Of a stretch of 64,000 nt of DNA, positions 44,716 to 52,717 are shown piece after piece (position 1 is the first letter of the stretch; the number at the start of each line of letters is the position of its first letter). The notes beneath the pieces are model-generated. The model was not told where the DNA came from and did not search any database. It saw only the letters and a list, made by a program, of their open reading frames with translations. This stretch comes from Amycolatopsis sp. MtRt-6 (GTDB taxonomy: Bacteria > Actinomycetota > Actinomycetes > Mycobacteriales > Pseudonocardiaceae): assembly GCF_017308975.1 (NCBI RefSeq), contig NZ_JADWPD010000011.1, positions 186,001-250,000 on the forward strand. The letters are read 5' to 3'. Position numbers and translations under genes: made by a program.

Positions 44716-46044
44716 TCACGCCTCCGGGAGCGCTCCGAGGAATTCGCCGCCCGCGTCGGCGACCAGCTCGGCGAGGGTCTGCGCGCGGCGGAGCGGCGTG
44801 AACTCGACGTCACCGTTCGGCGACACGGTGAACCCGTGCACCGCCGGACGCGGCAGCGTGTTGTAGGCGTAGTGCGCGCCGAAGTAGTACGCGCCGGTGT
44901 CGTGGGCGACGACGAGGTCACCCGGTTCGAGCAGCGGCAGCGGCCGTTCCCGGGCGAGCAGATCGCCCGCGAAGCACAGCGGACCGGCGATGTCCTGCGG
45001 TACTTCGGGTCCGGTCTTCGGCGTGCCGGCCGCGTCGAACGCGCCGACCCGCAGCGGCCAGTGCGCCGGCTGGAGCACCGTGCGCGCCGCCACCTGGCCG
45101 CCCGCGTGCGTCACGGCGATGTGCCGCCCACCCGCGATCTTCGTGTATTCCACCGTGCTGACGAGGAAGCCGCTCTTCGCGAGCAAGGACCGGCCGAACT
45201 CGGTGACGAACGTGTACTGCCCGCCGGCCAGCGCCGGGACCCGGTTCAGCAGTGTCGTGACGTAGCCGGCGTAGGTCGGGCCCGGCTCGTCGGAGGTGAA
45301 GTCCACCGGCAGCCCGCCACCGAGGTCGAGGCTGGTCACCTGCCGGTACCCGGCTTCGGCGTTGATCTCCTCGGCGAGTTCGTGCACCGCGGCGACGCCG
45401 TCGGCCATCAGCTCCGGCGGGCAGCCCTGCGAGCCGACGTGGACGTGCAGCCGCGTCAGCCACGGCCGGCGTCGGAACGCCTCGCGCAACAGTGCGCGGT
45501 TTCCGTTGTCCGTCAAGGGAATGCCGAACTTGGACGCCGCGGTGGCCGTGCTCGTGTCGCCGATCCGCCCCGCGCCGACCTGCGGGTTGATCCGCAGGCC
45601 CAGCACCGACCGCGGCGGCGTCGCGCCGGTCAGCGCGTCGAGCCGGGCGAGTTCCTGGAAGTTGTCGGCGTTGATCGCCGTGCCCTCGGCCAGCGCGTGG
45701 GCGAGCTCGGCGGTCGTCTTGGCGGGGGAGTCGAGCACGAGCCGCGGGCCGCGCAGGCCGGCGGCTTCGGCGACCGCCGTCTCGCCCGGGCTCGCGACTT
45801 CGGCGTCGATCCCGAGTTCGCCGAGGAACCGCAGCAGCGGCGCGAGACCGCACGCCTTGGCGGCGACCGTGTGCTGGACGCGCCCGAGCGGCGCGAACGC
45901 CGTGGTCAGGTCTTCGACGGCTTCCCGGACGGCGGCCAGGTCGACGAACCCGGCCAGCGGGCCGGCGAGCCCCCGGTCCGCCGCGGCGGCGAGGGCGAGC
46001 AGCTTGCGGTCGGTGCGGGTCAGGGGTGCGCTGGTCGTGGTCAC
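44716..46044 (-). CDS. PLP-dependent decarboxylase (LysA/ornithine decarboxylase fold type III)
   Basis: A 442-residue fold-type III PLP enzyme. The PLP lysine lies in QHTVAAKACGLAPLLRFL, with HVHVGSQG, the glycine loop LDLGGGLPVDF, the phosphate-binding EFGRSLLAKSG (usually EPGR) and CFAGDLLARE near the C-terminus. Relatives decarboxylate diaminopimelate, ornithine or amino acids tethered to carriers; this one is diverged and unlikely to be the housekeeping LysA. The GTG at 46044 is assumed; ATG 46104 would overlap the LysR-type box. Divergent from lysR. Confidence 0.85.
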   Translation of the reverse strand: MTTTSAPLTRTDRKLLALAAAADRGLAGPLAGFVDLAAVREAVEDLTTAFAPLGRVQHTVAAKACGLAPLLRFLGELGIDAEVASPGETAVAEAAGLRGPRLVLDSPAKTTAELAHALAEGTAINADNFQELARLDALTGATPPRSVLGLRINPQVGAGRIGDTSTATAASKFGIPLTDNGNRALLREAFRRRPWLTRLHVHVGSQGCPPELMADGVAAVHELAEEINAEAGYRQVTSLDLGGGLPVDFTSDEPGPTYAGYVTTLLNRVPALAGGQYTFVTEFGRSLLAKSGFLVSTVEYTKIAGGRHIAVTHAGGQVAARTVLQPAHWPLRVGAFDAAGTPKTGPEVPQDIAGPLCFAGDLLARERPLPLLEPGDLVVAHDTGAYYFGAHYAYNTLPRPAVHGFTVSPNGDVEFTPLRRAQTLAELVADAGGEFLGALPEA

Positions 46045-46102
46045 GGGACACAGGACAGCAGCGGGCAGGCCGGGGCGTCCAAGACTTCGTCCCGATGAAA
46101 CC

Positions 46103-46120
46103 ATAGGATAGCCCTATAAT
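46103..46120. promoter_or_regulatory. LysR-type box and lysR -10 element
   Basis: ATAGG-ATAGC-CCTAT (46103-46117) is an inverted repeat with the T-N11-A layout of LysR-regulator boxes. It overlaps TATAAT (46115-46120), a perfect -10 that would start transcription at about the lysR GTG (46127), giving a leaderless mRNA. The box can therefore both autoregulate lysR and control the divergent decarboxylase. Confidence 0.65.
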
Positions 46121-46126
46121 CGCTGG

Positions 46127-47011
46127 GTGGACCTGCGCCGATGGCACTACTTCGCCGTGCTCGCCGAGGAGATGCACTTCACGAAGGCGGCCGCTCGGCT
46201 GTTCGTGTCCCAGCCGTCGCTGAGCCAGCAGATCCGCGCCTTCGAAGCGGACCTCGGGGTGGCGCTGCTCGACCGCACGGGCCCGCGGTTCGCGCTGACC
46301 GACGCCGGCCGGGTGGCCGCGGTGGAGGCCCGCGACCTGCTCGACCGGCTGGAGCGAGCCCGCGGCGCGGTGGCGGCGGCGGGCCGGGGCGACGCGGGGC
46401 GGCTGCGGATCGCGTACACGCGGTCGGCGCCAGGCCCGTTGGCAGGCGACCTGGTCGCGGCGTACCGCGACCGGCACCCGGACGTCGAGCTGGCCTTGGA
46501 GACGGGCTGGACGAGCCTGAACCTGGCCCGCCTGACGGCGGGCGAAATCGACATCGGCTTCGTCCGGCCCCCGGTGACGGCCGCGGGCATCGAGGTCGCG
46601 GTGATCGGCTCGGAGGAGGTCCTGCTGGCCCTGCCGTCGAGCCACCCGCTGGCCCGCCACCGCGGCCGCCTGCGGAGGGCGGCGATCGCCGCGGAGCCGG
46701 TGGTGTTCTGGCCCCGCGAGAACGGCCCCGGCCAGTACGACGCGATCAGCGCCCAGGTCTGGCCAGGCGGGCTGCCGCCGATCGTCCGCGAGGAACCGGA
46801 GGACGAGCAGTTGATGCGCGCGGTGGCGGAGGGAGCGGGCGTGGCGGCGGTCCCGGAGCACCGGGCCCGAGCCCTGCGGCGACGGGGCGTGGTGTTGCGG
46901 AGGTTGGAGGATCCGGCGCCGAGGATCGATCTGGGGTTGGCCTGGCGGGCGGGTGCGGTGTCCGCGGTGGTGCGGGGGTTCGTGGAGCTGGCTGGGGGCC
47001 GGGGCGGTTAG
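46127..47011 (+). CDS. LysR-family transcriptional regulator
   Basis: A 294-residue LysR regulator: LRRWHYFAVLAEEMHFTKAAARLFVSQPSLSQQIRAFEADLG is the canonical winged helix. The effector domain has GRLRIAYTRSAPGPLAGDLVAAY and the usual VLLALPSSHPLA. It is divergent from the PLP decarboxylase, its probable target. The C-terminus runs into a G-rich tract that continues downstream. Confidence 0.93.
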   Translation: MDLRRWHYFAVLAEEMHFTKAAARLFVSQPSLSQQIRAFEADLGVALLDRTGPRFALTDAGRVAAVEARDLLDRLERARGAVAAAGRGDAGRLRIAYTRSAPGPLAGDLVAAYRDRHPDVELALETGWTSLNLARLTAGEIDIGFVRPPVTAAGIEVAVIGSEEVLLALPSSHPLARHRGRLRRAAIAAEPVVFWPRENGPGQYDAISAQVWPGGLPPIVREEPEDEQLMRAVAEGAGVAAVPEHRARALRRRGVVLRRLEDPAPRIDLGLAWRAGAVSAVVRGFVELAGGRGG

Positions 47012-47017
47012 TTTGCC

Positions 47018-47132
47018 GGGCGGTGGCCGGGTGGGCTGTGTGGGGCTGGCGGGGCGCAGGTGGGTAGGCGGGGTTGGGTGGGTTGAGCCGGGTCGAGCTG
47101 GGCGGGGCCCAGCAAGACCCGGCCAGGCCGGG
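47018..47132. repeat. G-rich tract and short palindrome after lysR
   Basis: The plus strand from 47018 to about 47105 contains at least ten runs of three or more G separated by short loops (GGGTGGGCTGTGTGGGG, GGCGGGGTTGGGTGGG), a strong quadruplex candidate. It is followed by CCCGGCC-A-GGCCGGG (47118-47132), a palindrome just past the stop of the next minus-strand gene. Together they may terminate the convergent transcripts. Confidence 0.6.
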
Positions 47133-47135
47133 CCG

Positions 47136-47690
47136 CTAATCCGCCCCGAGCGCCGCGCGCACCGCCGTCACCACCTCCGGGTGGCCCAGCGGCAGCGGCG
47201 GCGGCACCCGGTCCTCCAGGCTCTCGCTGCTCGACGCCACCACTCGTACCTCCGTGCCCGCCCCGCGCAGCTTGGCCACCACGTCGTCGTGTTCGGCCAG
47301 CCAGGCGTCGTTGGCCGCTGCCGCGTCGGCTGCCGACAGGAAGGCGTCCGAGGCCGGGTCGACGAGCAGCAGGTGCGTTGCCGCGCCCGGGTGGCGCTCG
47401 ACGAGCTGCAGGGCCTCCGCCGCGAACGGGCCGCTCGCCACCACCGCTATCTCGGGGTCGCCCGGGCCCGCGTCGCCGAGGAGGTCGTCGGCTTCGGTCA
47501 GGGCTCCGCCCGCCGGGACCCGGCACCAGAACACCGCCCGCTTGCGGGCCAGCGGCCGCCAGGTCGCGGGCAGCTCGTCGTGCTTCCCGGCGCCGGCCGG
47601 GTCGAGCACGATCACCTTGGGGCCCGACGGGTCTCCGGCAGTCACCACCGAAGGGCCTTCGGAGCGGACGGGTTCGGGTTCGGCGGGCAT
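47136..47690 (-). CDS. Protein of unknown function, alpha/beta-hydrolase-like pattern
   Basis: A 184-residue protein with alternating strands and helices: VIVLDPAGAGKHDELP, RAVFWCRVPAGG, IAVVASGPFAAEALQLVERHPGAATHLLLVDPASD, then TEVRVVASSSESL. The spacing resembles a small alpha/beta-hydrolase-like protein, but the GxSxG nucleophile elbow is not evident (ASGPFA). The ATG at 47690 follows AAAGGAA. It lies 24 bases after the NDH-2 gene on the same strand, so it probably shares the stress promoter upstream. Confidence 0.65.
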   Translation of the reverse strand: MPAEPEPVRSEGPSVVTAGDPSGPKVIVLDPAGAGKHDELPATWRPLARKRAVFWCRVPAGGALTEADDLLGDAGPGDPEIAVVASGPFAAEALQLVERHPGAATHLLLVDPASDAFLSAADAAAANDAWLAEHDDVVAKLRGAGTEVRVVASSSESLEDRVPPPLPLGHPEVVTAVRAALGAD

Positions 47691-47714
47691 GCGCGTTCCT
47701 TTCACCAAAAGACT

Positions 47715-49004
47715 TCAGCGACGGGGGAGTTCCGGGCTGTCCGTGTCGAGCGGCACGGCCCCGGACCGGACGAGTCCCAATTGGACGGTCTGGCGGCCGG
47801 TCAGCGCCTCCAGGGCCCAGTCGGCGGCCGTGCGCACGCGGTTGCCCGGCATCGCCATGAGGTGGTAGCCGCGCGTCACGGCCTTCGCCGGCCGCCCGGA
47901 CAGCGGGATGTGCAACGGGTTCGCCGCCGCCGCACCGGCGCCGAGGTCGACGACGAAGCCGAGGTCGTGGTGCCGGTAGGTCCCCGGGCGGCCGTAGCCC
48001 AGCGACGCCGCCACGTTGCGCCCGGCGAGCCTGCCCTGCCGCTCGGCGTGCTGCGCGGTCATCGCGGTGTACTGGCCGGGGCGGGTGAGGTCGGGCACCG
48101 CGGCCGCGTCGCCGCAGGCGAACACGTCGTCGCGGCCCGGCACGTTCAGCTGCTCGGTCACCACGAGCCTGCCCTTCGCCGTCTCGAGCCCGAGGTCGGC
48201 CACCAGCGGGTCCGGCCGCACGCCCACGCACCACACCAGGGTGCGGGTGGGGACGCTGTCCCCGTTCGTCAGCGTGACGCCCTTGGCGTCGGCGTGGTCC
48301 ACCGACGTCTTCATGAGCACTTCGACCCCGCGGGCGCGCAGCACCTCGTCGGCGGTGCGGCCCAGCCGCTTGTCCAGCTCGGGCAGCACCCGCTCGGCGA
48401 CGTCCAGCAGCAGCCAGCGGATCCGCTGCCCTGCCAGCTCGGGGTGGCGCGCGGCGAGCGCCGCGGTGAACGCGGGGCCCTGGGCGGCGACCTCGGTGCC
48501 GGTGTAGCCCGCGCCGACCACCACGAACGTGCAGCGGGCGTCGCGCTCGGCGGGATCTTCGGCCGCGGCGGCCAGCTCGATCTGCCGCGTGATGTGGTCG
48601 CGCAGGTACAGCGCTTCCGGCACGCCGCGGAACCCGTGCGCGTACTCCGGCACGCCCGGGATCGGCAACAGCTTGTTGACGCTGCCCGCGGCCAGTACCA
48701 GCCGGTCGTACCCGATCCGGTGTTCGTTGTCCTCGGGGTCGGTGTAGGTGACGTGGCGGGCGTCGAAGTCCACGCCGGTGGCCACGCCGAGCACGAGCCG
48801 GACCCCGCGCAGCGTCTCGGGGATCGAAACCGCGACCCGCCGCGGGTCCAGGATCCCGGCCGCCACTTCGGGCAGCAACGGCAGGTAGAGGAAGTAATCG
48901 GTTGGGTTCAGCACCACGACTTCAACGTCTTCGCCGGCTTCCTTTCGGAGGCTTTTCGCCGCGTGGTAACCGGCGAAACCGCCGCCGACGATCACGACAC
49001 GCAT
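47715..49004 (-). CDS. ndh: Type II NADH dehydrogenase-like FAD oxidoreductase
   Basis: A 429-residue pyridine nucleotide-disulphide family protein resembling NDH-2: FAD motif VVIVGGGFAGYHAAKSLR, NAD motif FVVVGAGYTGTEVAA, and the conserved FACGDAAAVPD. NDH-2 passes electrons from NADH to menaquinone without pumping protons. The C-terminal amphipathic membrane anchor is not obvious, and ferredoxin-reductase-like roles are possible. A sigma-B/F promoter is located 41 bp upstream of the ATG. Confidence 0.88.
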   Translation of the reverse strand: MRVVIVGGGFAGYHAAKSLRKEAGEDVEVVVLNPTDYFLYLPLLPEVAAGILDPRRVAVSIPETLRGVRLVLGVATGVDFDARHVTYTDPEDNEHRIGYDRLVLAAGSVNKLLPIPGVPEYAHGFRGVPEALYLRDHITRQIELAAAAEDPAERDARCTFVVVGAGYTGTEVAAQGPAFTAALAARHPELAGQRIRWLLLDVAERVLPELDKRLGRTADEVLRARGVEVLMKTSVDHADAKGVTLTNGDSVPTRTLVWCVGVRPDPLVADLGLETAKGRLVVTEQLNVPGRDDVFACGDAAAVPDLTRPGQYTAMTAQHAERQGRLAGRNVAASLGYGRPGTYRHHDLGFVVDLGAGAAAANPLHIPLSGRPAKAVTRGYHLMAMPGNRVRTAADWALEALTGRQTVQLGLVRSGAVPLDTDSPELPRR

Positions 49005-49044
49005 GGATCTCCTTCCGGGGCGCCGATTTCCGTCCCGAACGGAT

Positions 49045-49068
49045 TACCCGAGGTCGGGGCCGGGAAAC
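49045..49068 (-). promoter_or_regulatory. Sigma-B/F-type promoter of NDH-2 gene
   Basis: Minus-strand GTTT (49068-49065), 15-base spacer, GGGTA (49049-49045). Confidence 0.7.
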
Positions 49069-49176
49069 CCGCGGGGTTGACCTCGCGGCTCAGGGGCGTA
49101 CGGTCAGGGGTGTTGGCTGTTGTTCAGACACGTGCTCCGGTCAGCGCCCCTGCAACGCTGGAACAAAGGGAGCGCC

Positions 49177-49545
49177 ATGTACGACTGTTTCCGCACGATC
49201 TACGAACCGTCCGGCCTGACCGTCACCACGACCGAACGTCCGGGCGGGATCACCGTCCTCACCCTGGTGGGCGACATCGACGCCGCCACGATCGGCACGC
49301 TCGACGAAGCCCTCGCCACCGGGCCGCGGCTGGTCGCCGACCTCACCCGGGTGGCGTTCCTGAGCTGCGCCGGCGTCCGGTCGCTGCTGCAGGCGCACGA
49401 CCGCGCCGAGCTCGCCGTCGTGCTCGGCGGCCACGCTGTCACCCGATCGCTGGAAGCCACCGGTGCCGACCTGGTGCTGAAGATCCACCCCGGCGTCGGC
49501 GCCGCGCTCGCCGGCCTCGCCCCCGAGCCCGGCCGGGAGGCGTGA
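49177..49545 (+). CDS. STAS-domain anti-sigma factor antagonist
   Basis: A 122-residue STAS protein. The core reads VLTLVGDIDAATIGTLDEAL, then LVADLTRVAFLSCAGVRSLLQAH with the phosphorylatable serine in LSCAG. In its dephosphorylated form such a protein would bind an RsbW-like kinase and release the sigma factor; the sigma/anti-sigma pair at 55983-57220 is the obvious partner. Upstream a degenerate GTTG-N16-GCGTA (49076-49100) may be its promoter. Confidence 0.88.
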   Translation: MYDCFRTIYEPSGLTVTTTERPGGITVLTLVGDIDAATIGTLDEALATGPRLVADLTRVAFLSCAGVRSLLQAHDRAELAVVLGGHAVTRSLEATGADLVLKIHPGVGAALAGLAPEPGREA

Positions 49546-49602
49546 CCGCTTCCGCGGGCACGCCTCCCGGCCGTCCACTGTGGACACCAGGAAGCCGGGC
49601 AC

Positions 49603-49869
49603 TCAGTCGTCGCCCGGCCAGTCGCCGGTGGCCTTGCGGTAGCCGACCGCGCCGGCCCGCTCGGTGGCGGCCTTGACGGCACCGAAGATCGCCCCCTGCA
49701 CCGCCGCCGCGACGACCACCTGCCGCCAGGTGTAGTCGCGGTCGGTGGCGTCGGGAGCGTCGTCTTCACCGGCCACGCGCTTCCAGACCTGCTTGAAGAC
49801 CTGGCCGGCGAGGATGCCGCCCAGGGCACCGACCACCCAGCTCAGCGGCTTGTAGAGCGTCTTGTTCAC
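49603..49869 (-). CDS. DUF4235 membrane protein
   Basis: An 88-residue protein with a hydrophobic helix near the N-terminus (PLSWVVGALGGILAGQVFKQVWKRV) and a second in VVVAAAVQGAIFGAVKAA. This is DUF4235, a small actinobacterial membrane family of unknown role. The GTG start overlaps the DUF3618 stop; it is last in the holin-DUF3618-DUF4235 operon. Confidence 0.88.
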   Translation of the reverse strand: MNKTLYKPLSWVVGALGGILAGQVFKQVWKRVAGEDDAPDATDRDYTWRQVVVAAAVQGAIFGAVKAATERAGAVGYRKATGDWPGDD

Positions 49870-50171
49870 GAGTTCCTCCGGCGCAGGATCAGGCGGATCA
49901 GGATCAGCAGGCCCAGTACGCCGGCGAAGACCGGCACCGGGTTGGCGCGGACGGCGTCGGCGCCCTGGCGGAACCTGGCCGCGGTCGGTTCGTTCGTCAC
50001 GTCGGCGACCTTCGCGGTCGCCTGGTCGAGCTTGTCGTCGACGTTCTCCTTGACCCTGGCCTTGACGTCGAGCTTCTGCCCGAGCGCTGCCAGGGTCTCG
50101 GTGAGTTCTTCCCGGGTGGTGTCCCGGTCGAGCCGCGCCTCCTCGGCGTTCTTCGGGAAGTCCCCGCTCAT
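49866..50171 (-). CDS. DUF3618 membrane-anchored protein
   Basis: A 101-residue DUF3618 protein: soluble helical N-terminus with RLDRDTTREELTETLAALGQKLDVKARVKE, then a C-terminal membrane helix (VPVFAGVLGLLILIRLIL) and basic end RRRNS. It overlaps its neighbours by 4 bases on both sides. Function unknown; probably part of an envelope stress complex. Confidence 0.9.
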   Translation of the reverse strand: MSGDFPKNAEEARLDRDTTREELTETLAALGQKLDVKARVKENVDDKLDQATAKVADVTNEPTAARFRQGADAVRANPVPVFAGVLGLLILIRLILRRRNS

Positions 50172-50581
50172 GTCCGCACTCCCTGCTTCACGGTGTCCAC
50201 GTCTTCGCGGACGCCGCTGATGGCCTCTTCGGGTACCGGTGGCACCCCTTGCGACACTTCCTTCTTGCCGACCAGCGCCGCGATCCCGGCGACGGCGAAC
50301 AGCGCGACCGCGACGATCACCGCCGCCAGCCAGCCGGGCACGACGAGCGCGAGCGCCAGCACGGCGGCCGCGACCAGCGTGCCGGCGCCGAGGAACGCGA
50401 ACAGGCCCGCCGCGCCGAACAACCCGGCGCCGAGGCCCATCTTCTTGCCCTTGCGCTGCAGTTCGAAGACCGCGAGCCGCATCTCGTCCCGGACGAGCCG
50501 CTTGACCTCGTCGGTCAGGTCCGTCACCAGCTCGCCGACCGAACGGTCGGCCGCCGGTTTCCTGTTTGCTTCTTCGATCAC
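50168..50581 (-). CDS. Phage-holin-family (superfamily III-like) membrane protein
   Basis: A 137-residue protein with an N-terminal helix (SVGELVTDLTDEVKRLVRDEMRLAV) and two membrane helices (LFGAAGLFAFLGAGTLVAAAVLAL and LAAVIVAVALFAVAGIAALVG). This is the Act-holin/'phage holin family' pattern found in actinobacterial stress operons; lysis function is unlikely here. GTG start after GAAGGAGG; a sigma-B/F promoter lies 29 bp upstream. Confidence 0.85.
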   Translation of the reverse strand: MIEEANRKPAADRSVGELVTDLTDEVKRLVRDEMRLAVFELQRKGKKMGLGAGLFGAAGLFAFLGAGTLVAAAVLALALVVPGWLAAVIVAVALFAVAGIAALVGKKEVSQGVPPVPEEAISGVREDVDTVKQGVRT

Positions 50582-50608
50582 CGCACACCTCCTTCGCCTG
50601 GGCGGCGG

Positions 50609-50633
50609 GTACCCGGGCCCGGCACGGGTCAAC
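50609..50633 (-). promoter_or_regulatory. Sigma-B/F-type promoter of holin-DUF3618-DUF4235 operon
   Basis: Minus-strand GTTG (50633-50630), 15-base spacer, GGGTA (50614-50610). Divergent from and only 8 bp away from the next promoter. Confidence 0.65.
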
Positions 50634-50641
50634 CGCGCCGG

Positions 50642-50665
50642 GTTTGACCGCCGGTGCGCCGGGTA
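50642..50665 (+). promoter_or_regulatory. Sigma-B/F-type promoter of SRPBCC gene
   Basis: GTTT (50642-50645), 15-base spacer, GGGTA (50661-50665), 52 bp before the start codon. A perfect match to the consensus. Confidence 0.75.
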
Positions 50666-50717
50666 GCCGCTTTGTGCCCTTCGATGCCGAAGACCGACCA
50701 CCGACGAGGAGGAGTGC

Positions 50718-51179
50718 ATGAGCACGATCACCGAAATCGTGGATGTGGAAGTCCCCGTCTCCACCGCGTACAACCAGTGGACGCAGTTCGAGGAGTTCCC
50801 GAAGTTCATGGAGGGCGTCGAAGAGATCCGCCAGCTGGACGCCACCCACACCCACTGGGTGACGCGGTTCGGCGGCGTGACGCGGGAATTCGACGCCACG
50901 ATCACCGAGCAGCACCCCGACGAGCGGGTCGCCTGGACGTCGGACTCCGGCCCGGACCACGCCGGCGTCATCACCTTCCACCGGCTGGACGACTCACACA
51001 CCCGGGTGACCGCGCAGATGGACATCGACCCGGAGGGCTTCGCCGAGAACGTCGCCGACAAGCTCGGCGTCCTCGACCGCCGGGTGAAGGGCGATCTCAA
51101 GCGGTTCAAGGAGTTCGTCGAGCAGCGCGGCCGGGAGACCGGCGGCTGGCGCGGCGACGTGGATCGCCCGGGACAGTAA
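50718..51179 (+). CDS. SRPBCC-family protein
   Basis: A 153-residue START/Bet v1-like protein: EIVDVEVPVSTAYNQWTQFEEFPKFMEGVEEI, then THWVTRFGGVTREFDATITE and the C-terminal helix VKGDLKRFKEFVEQRG. This subgroup ('polyketide cyclase/dehydrase' or YndB-like) binds small hydrophobic molecules and is frequently stress-induced. ATG after GAGGAGG. Followed by its own intergenic region and another stress promoter. Confidence 0.9.
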   Translation: MSTITEIVDVEVPVSTAYNQWTQFEEFPKFMEGVEEIRQLDATHTHWVTRFGGVTREFDATITEQHPDERVAWTSDSGPDHAGVITFHRLDDSHTRVTAQMDIDPEGFAENVADKLGVLDRRVKGDLKRFKEFVEQRGRETGGWRGDVDRPGQ

Positions 51180-51241
51180 GCTCGCGAGTCACCCGTTCGG
51201 GGTGAGTTGTCGCGGCGGGGCGGGTGATCTCGTCCCGCCGC

Positions 51242-51267
51242 GTTTCGCGTCCGGGAAACGTCGGGTA
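51242..51267 (+). promoter_or_regulatory. Sigma-B/F-type promoter of aldo/keto reductase gene
   Basis: GTTT (51242-51245), 17-base spacer, GGGTA (51263-51267). The start codon at 51278 is only 10 bases after GGGTA, so the mRNA would have almost no leader. Confidence 0.65.
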
Positions 51268-51277
51268 GGACGTACGC

Positions 51278-52117
51278 ATGACGACCACCACTGCCGACGT
51301 CCCCACGCTGGAACTGAACAACGGCGTGCGCATCCCCCAGTTCGGGTTCGGCGTGTTCGACATCCCGCCCGGGGAAACCGCCCAGGCCGTGCGCACGGCC
51401 CTGGAAACGGGATACCGCCACATCGACACCGCGCAGATGTACCGCAACGAGGCCGGCGTCGCCGCCGGGATCGCGGAATCCGGCGTGGCCCGCGAAGACG
51501 TGTTCGTCACGACCAAGCTGGCGAACGACGCCCACGGGCACGACAACGCGATCACCGCGCTCGAAGGCAGCCTGCGCCGGTTCGGCTTCGACTACGTCGA
51601 CCTCTACCTGATCCACTGGCCGTTGCCGGCCAAGGACAACTACGTCCGGACGTGGCAGGGGTTCGAGGAGATCCTCCGGGCCGGGAAGGCCCGCGCCATC
51701 GGCGTGTCGAACTTCCAGCCCGCCCACCTCGACCGGCTCGCCGAAGAGACTTCGACCGTGCCGGCGGTCAACCAGATCGAGCTGCACCCGGCGTTGCAGC
51801 AGGCGCGGCTGCGCGAGTACCACCGGGCGCACGGCATCGCCACCCAGGCGTGGAGCCCGCTGGCCCGCGCCGACGTCCTCGGCGACCCGGTGCTCACCGG
51901 CCTGGCGGAAAAGCACGGGCGGACGGCCGCGCAGGTGGTGCTGCGCTGGCACATCCAGCTCGGGAACATCGTCTTCCCGAAGTCCGCTTCGCCCGACCGG
52001 ATCCGGCAGAACATCGACGTGTTCGGCTTCGCGCTCGACGACGAGGACATGGCGGCGATCGGCAGGCTCGACGAAGGCCGCCGCACCGGAGGGGATCCGG
52101 ACACCTTCGCGGGGTGA
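51278..52117 (+). CDS. Aldo/keto reductase
   Basis: A 279-residue NADPH-dependent AKR (AKR5-like). The catalytic tetrad is visible: D and Y in GYRHIDTAQMYRNE, K in FVTTKLAND, H in YLIHWPLP. The NADPH site PKSASPDRIRQN lies near the C-terminus. It likely detoxifies aldehydes or methylglyoxal formed under stress. The transcript is probably leaderless or nearly so. Confidence 0.93.
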   Translation: MTTTTADVPTLELNNGVRIPQFGFGVFDIPPGETAQAVRTALETGYRHIDTAQMYRNEAGVAAGIAESGVAREDVFVTTKLANDAHGHDNAITALEGSLRRFGFDYVDLYLIHWPLPAKDNYVRTWQGFEEILRAGKARAIGVSNFQPAHLDRLAEETSTVPAVNQIELHPALQQARLREYHRAHGIATQAWSPLARADVLGDPVLTGLAEKHGRTAAQVVLRWHIQLGNIVFPKSASPDRIRQNIDVFGFALDDEDMAAIGRLDEGRRTGGDPDTFAG

Positions 52118-52141
52118 CGGTGTTCACCGCGTGACCGCGGC

Positions 52142-52166
52142 GTTTCCCTGCGCGACCTGCCGGGTA
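52142..52166 (+). promoter_or_regulatory. Sigma-B/F-type promoter
   Basis: GTTT (52142-52145), 16-base spacer, GGGTA (52162-52166), 37 bp ahead of the membrane-protein ATG. Confidence 0.7.
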
Positions 52167-52203
52167 TTCCTCCGGCAAGGTCCCCCAGGAAGGAGCGTCC
52201 GGC

Positions 52204-52668
52204 ATGACCACGAACGCGTACCTGTCGTTCCTCGCGATCGGCGTTGCGCTGGTCCTGATAGACGGGCAGATCATCTACCGCAGCGGCCGCCGGTACCTGG
52301 AGAACTCCTACGGCGACCCGGCGGCGGGCGCGTCGATGACCCGCCTGGTCACGGTGCTGTTCCACCTCGCGACGCTGGGTGTGCTCGCCCTGATCTCGAC
52401 CATCGAAATGGGCAGCAGCGACCTGCCCGGCGTCGTCGGCCGGATCGGCGTGCTGCTGCTGATCCTCGCCCTGGCCCACGCGATCACCCTCGGCGTCCTG
52501 GCCCGCATCCGCGGTGAGCAGGAAGTGGAGGCGGTCGTCCAGCGCGGCCCCCGCCCGCGAGCGGAGGCGGAGCAGGGTCCGACGGTCGCCCCGGTGCCGG
52601 GCCAGGACGGCCGGTACCCGACCGCCAGCCCGTCGCTGGAGAACCGGTCTCCCTATTCGGCCCAGTAA
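52204..52668 (+). CDS. Membrane protein of unknown function
   Basis: A 154-residue protein with three membrane helices (YLSFLAIGVALVLIDGQII; VTVLFHLATLGVLALI; IGVLLLILALAHAITLGVL) and a soluble Pro/Gly/Gln C-terminal tail of about 50 residues. No family recognised. ATG after GGAAGGAG. Under a sigma-B/F-type promoter. Confidence 0.75.
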   Translation: MTTNAYLSFLAIGVALVLIDGQIIYRSGRRYLENSYGDPAAGASMTRLVTVLFHLATLGVLALISTIEMGSSDLPGVVGRIGVLLLILALAHAITLGVLARIRGEQEVEAVVQRGPRPRAEAEQGPTVAPVPGQDGRYPTASPSLENRSPYSAQ

Positions 52669-52676
52669 AAAGCGAT

Positions 52677-52712
52677 CGAAGGCGCCACTTTCCCGGGAAG
52701 GTGGCGCCTTCG
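52677..52712. terminator. 36-bp palindrome between convergent genes
   Basis: 18-bp arms (CGAAGGCGCCACTTTCCC and its complement with one wobble) meet with no spacer. On the minus strand the hairpin is followed after a few bases by UUUUU (52670-52666), so it should terminate the GAF-ANTAR transcript and also serve the plus-strand gene ending at 52668. Confidence 0.75.
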
Positions 52713-52717
52713 GCGTG

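Noticed and set aside
50168..50581. Prophage lysis gene
   Set aside because: Although holin-like, it sits in a DUF3618-DUF4235 stress operon without endolysin or phage genes.
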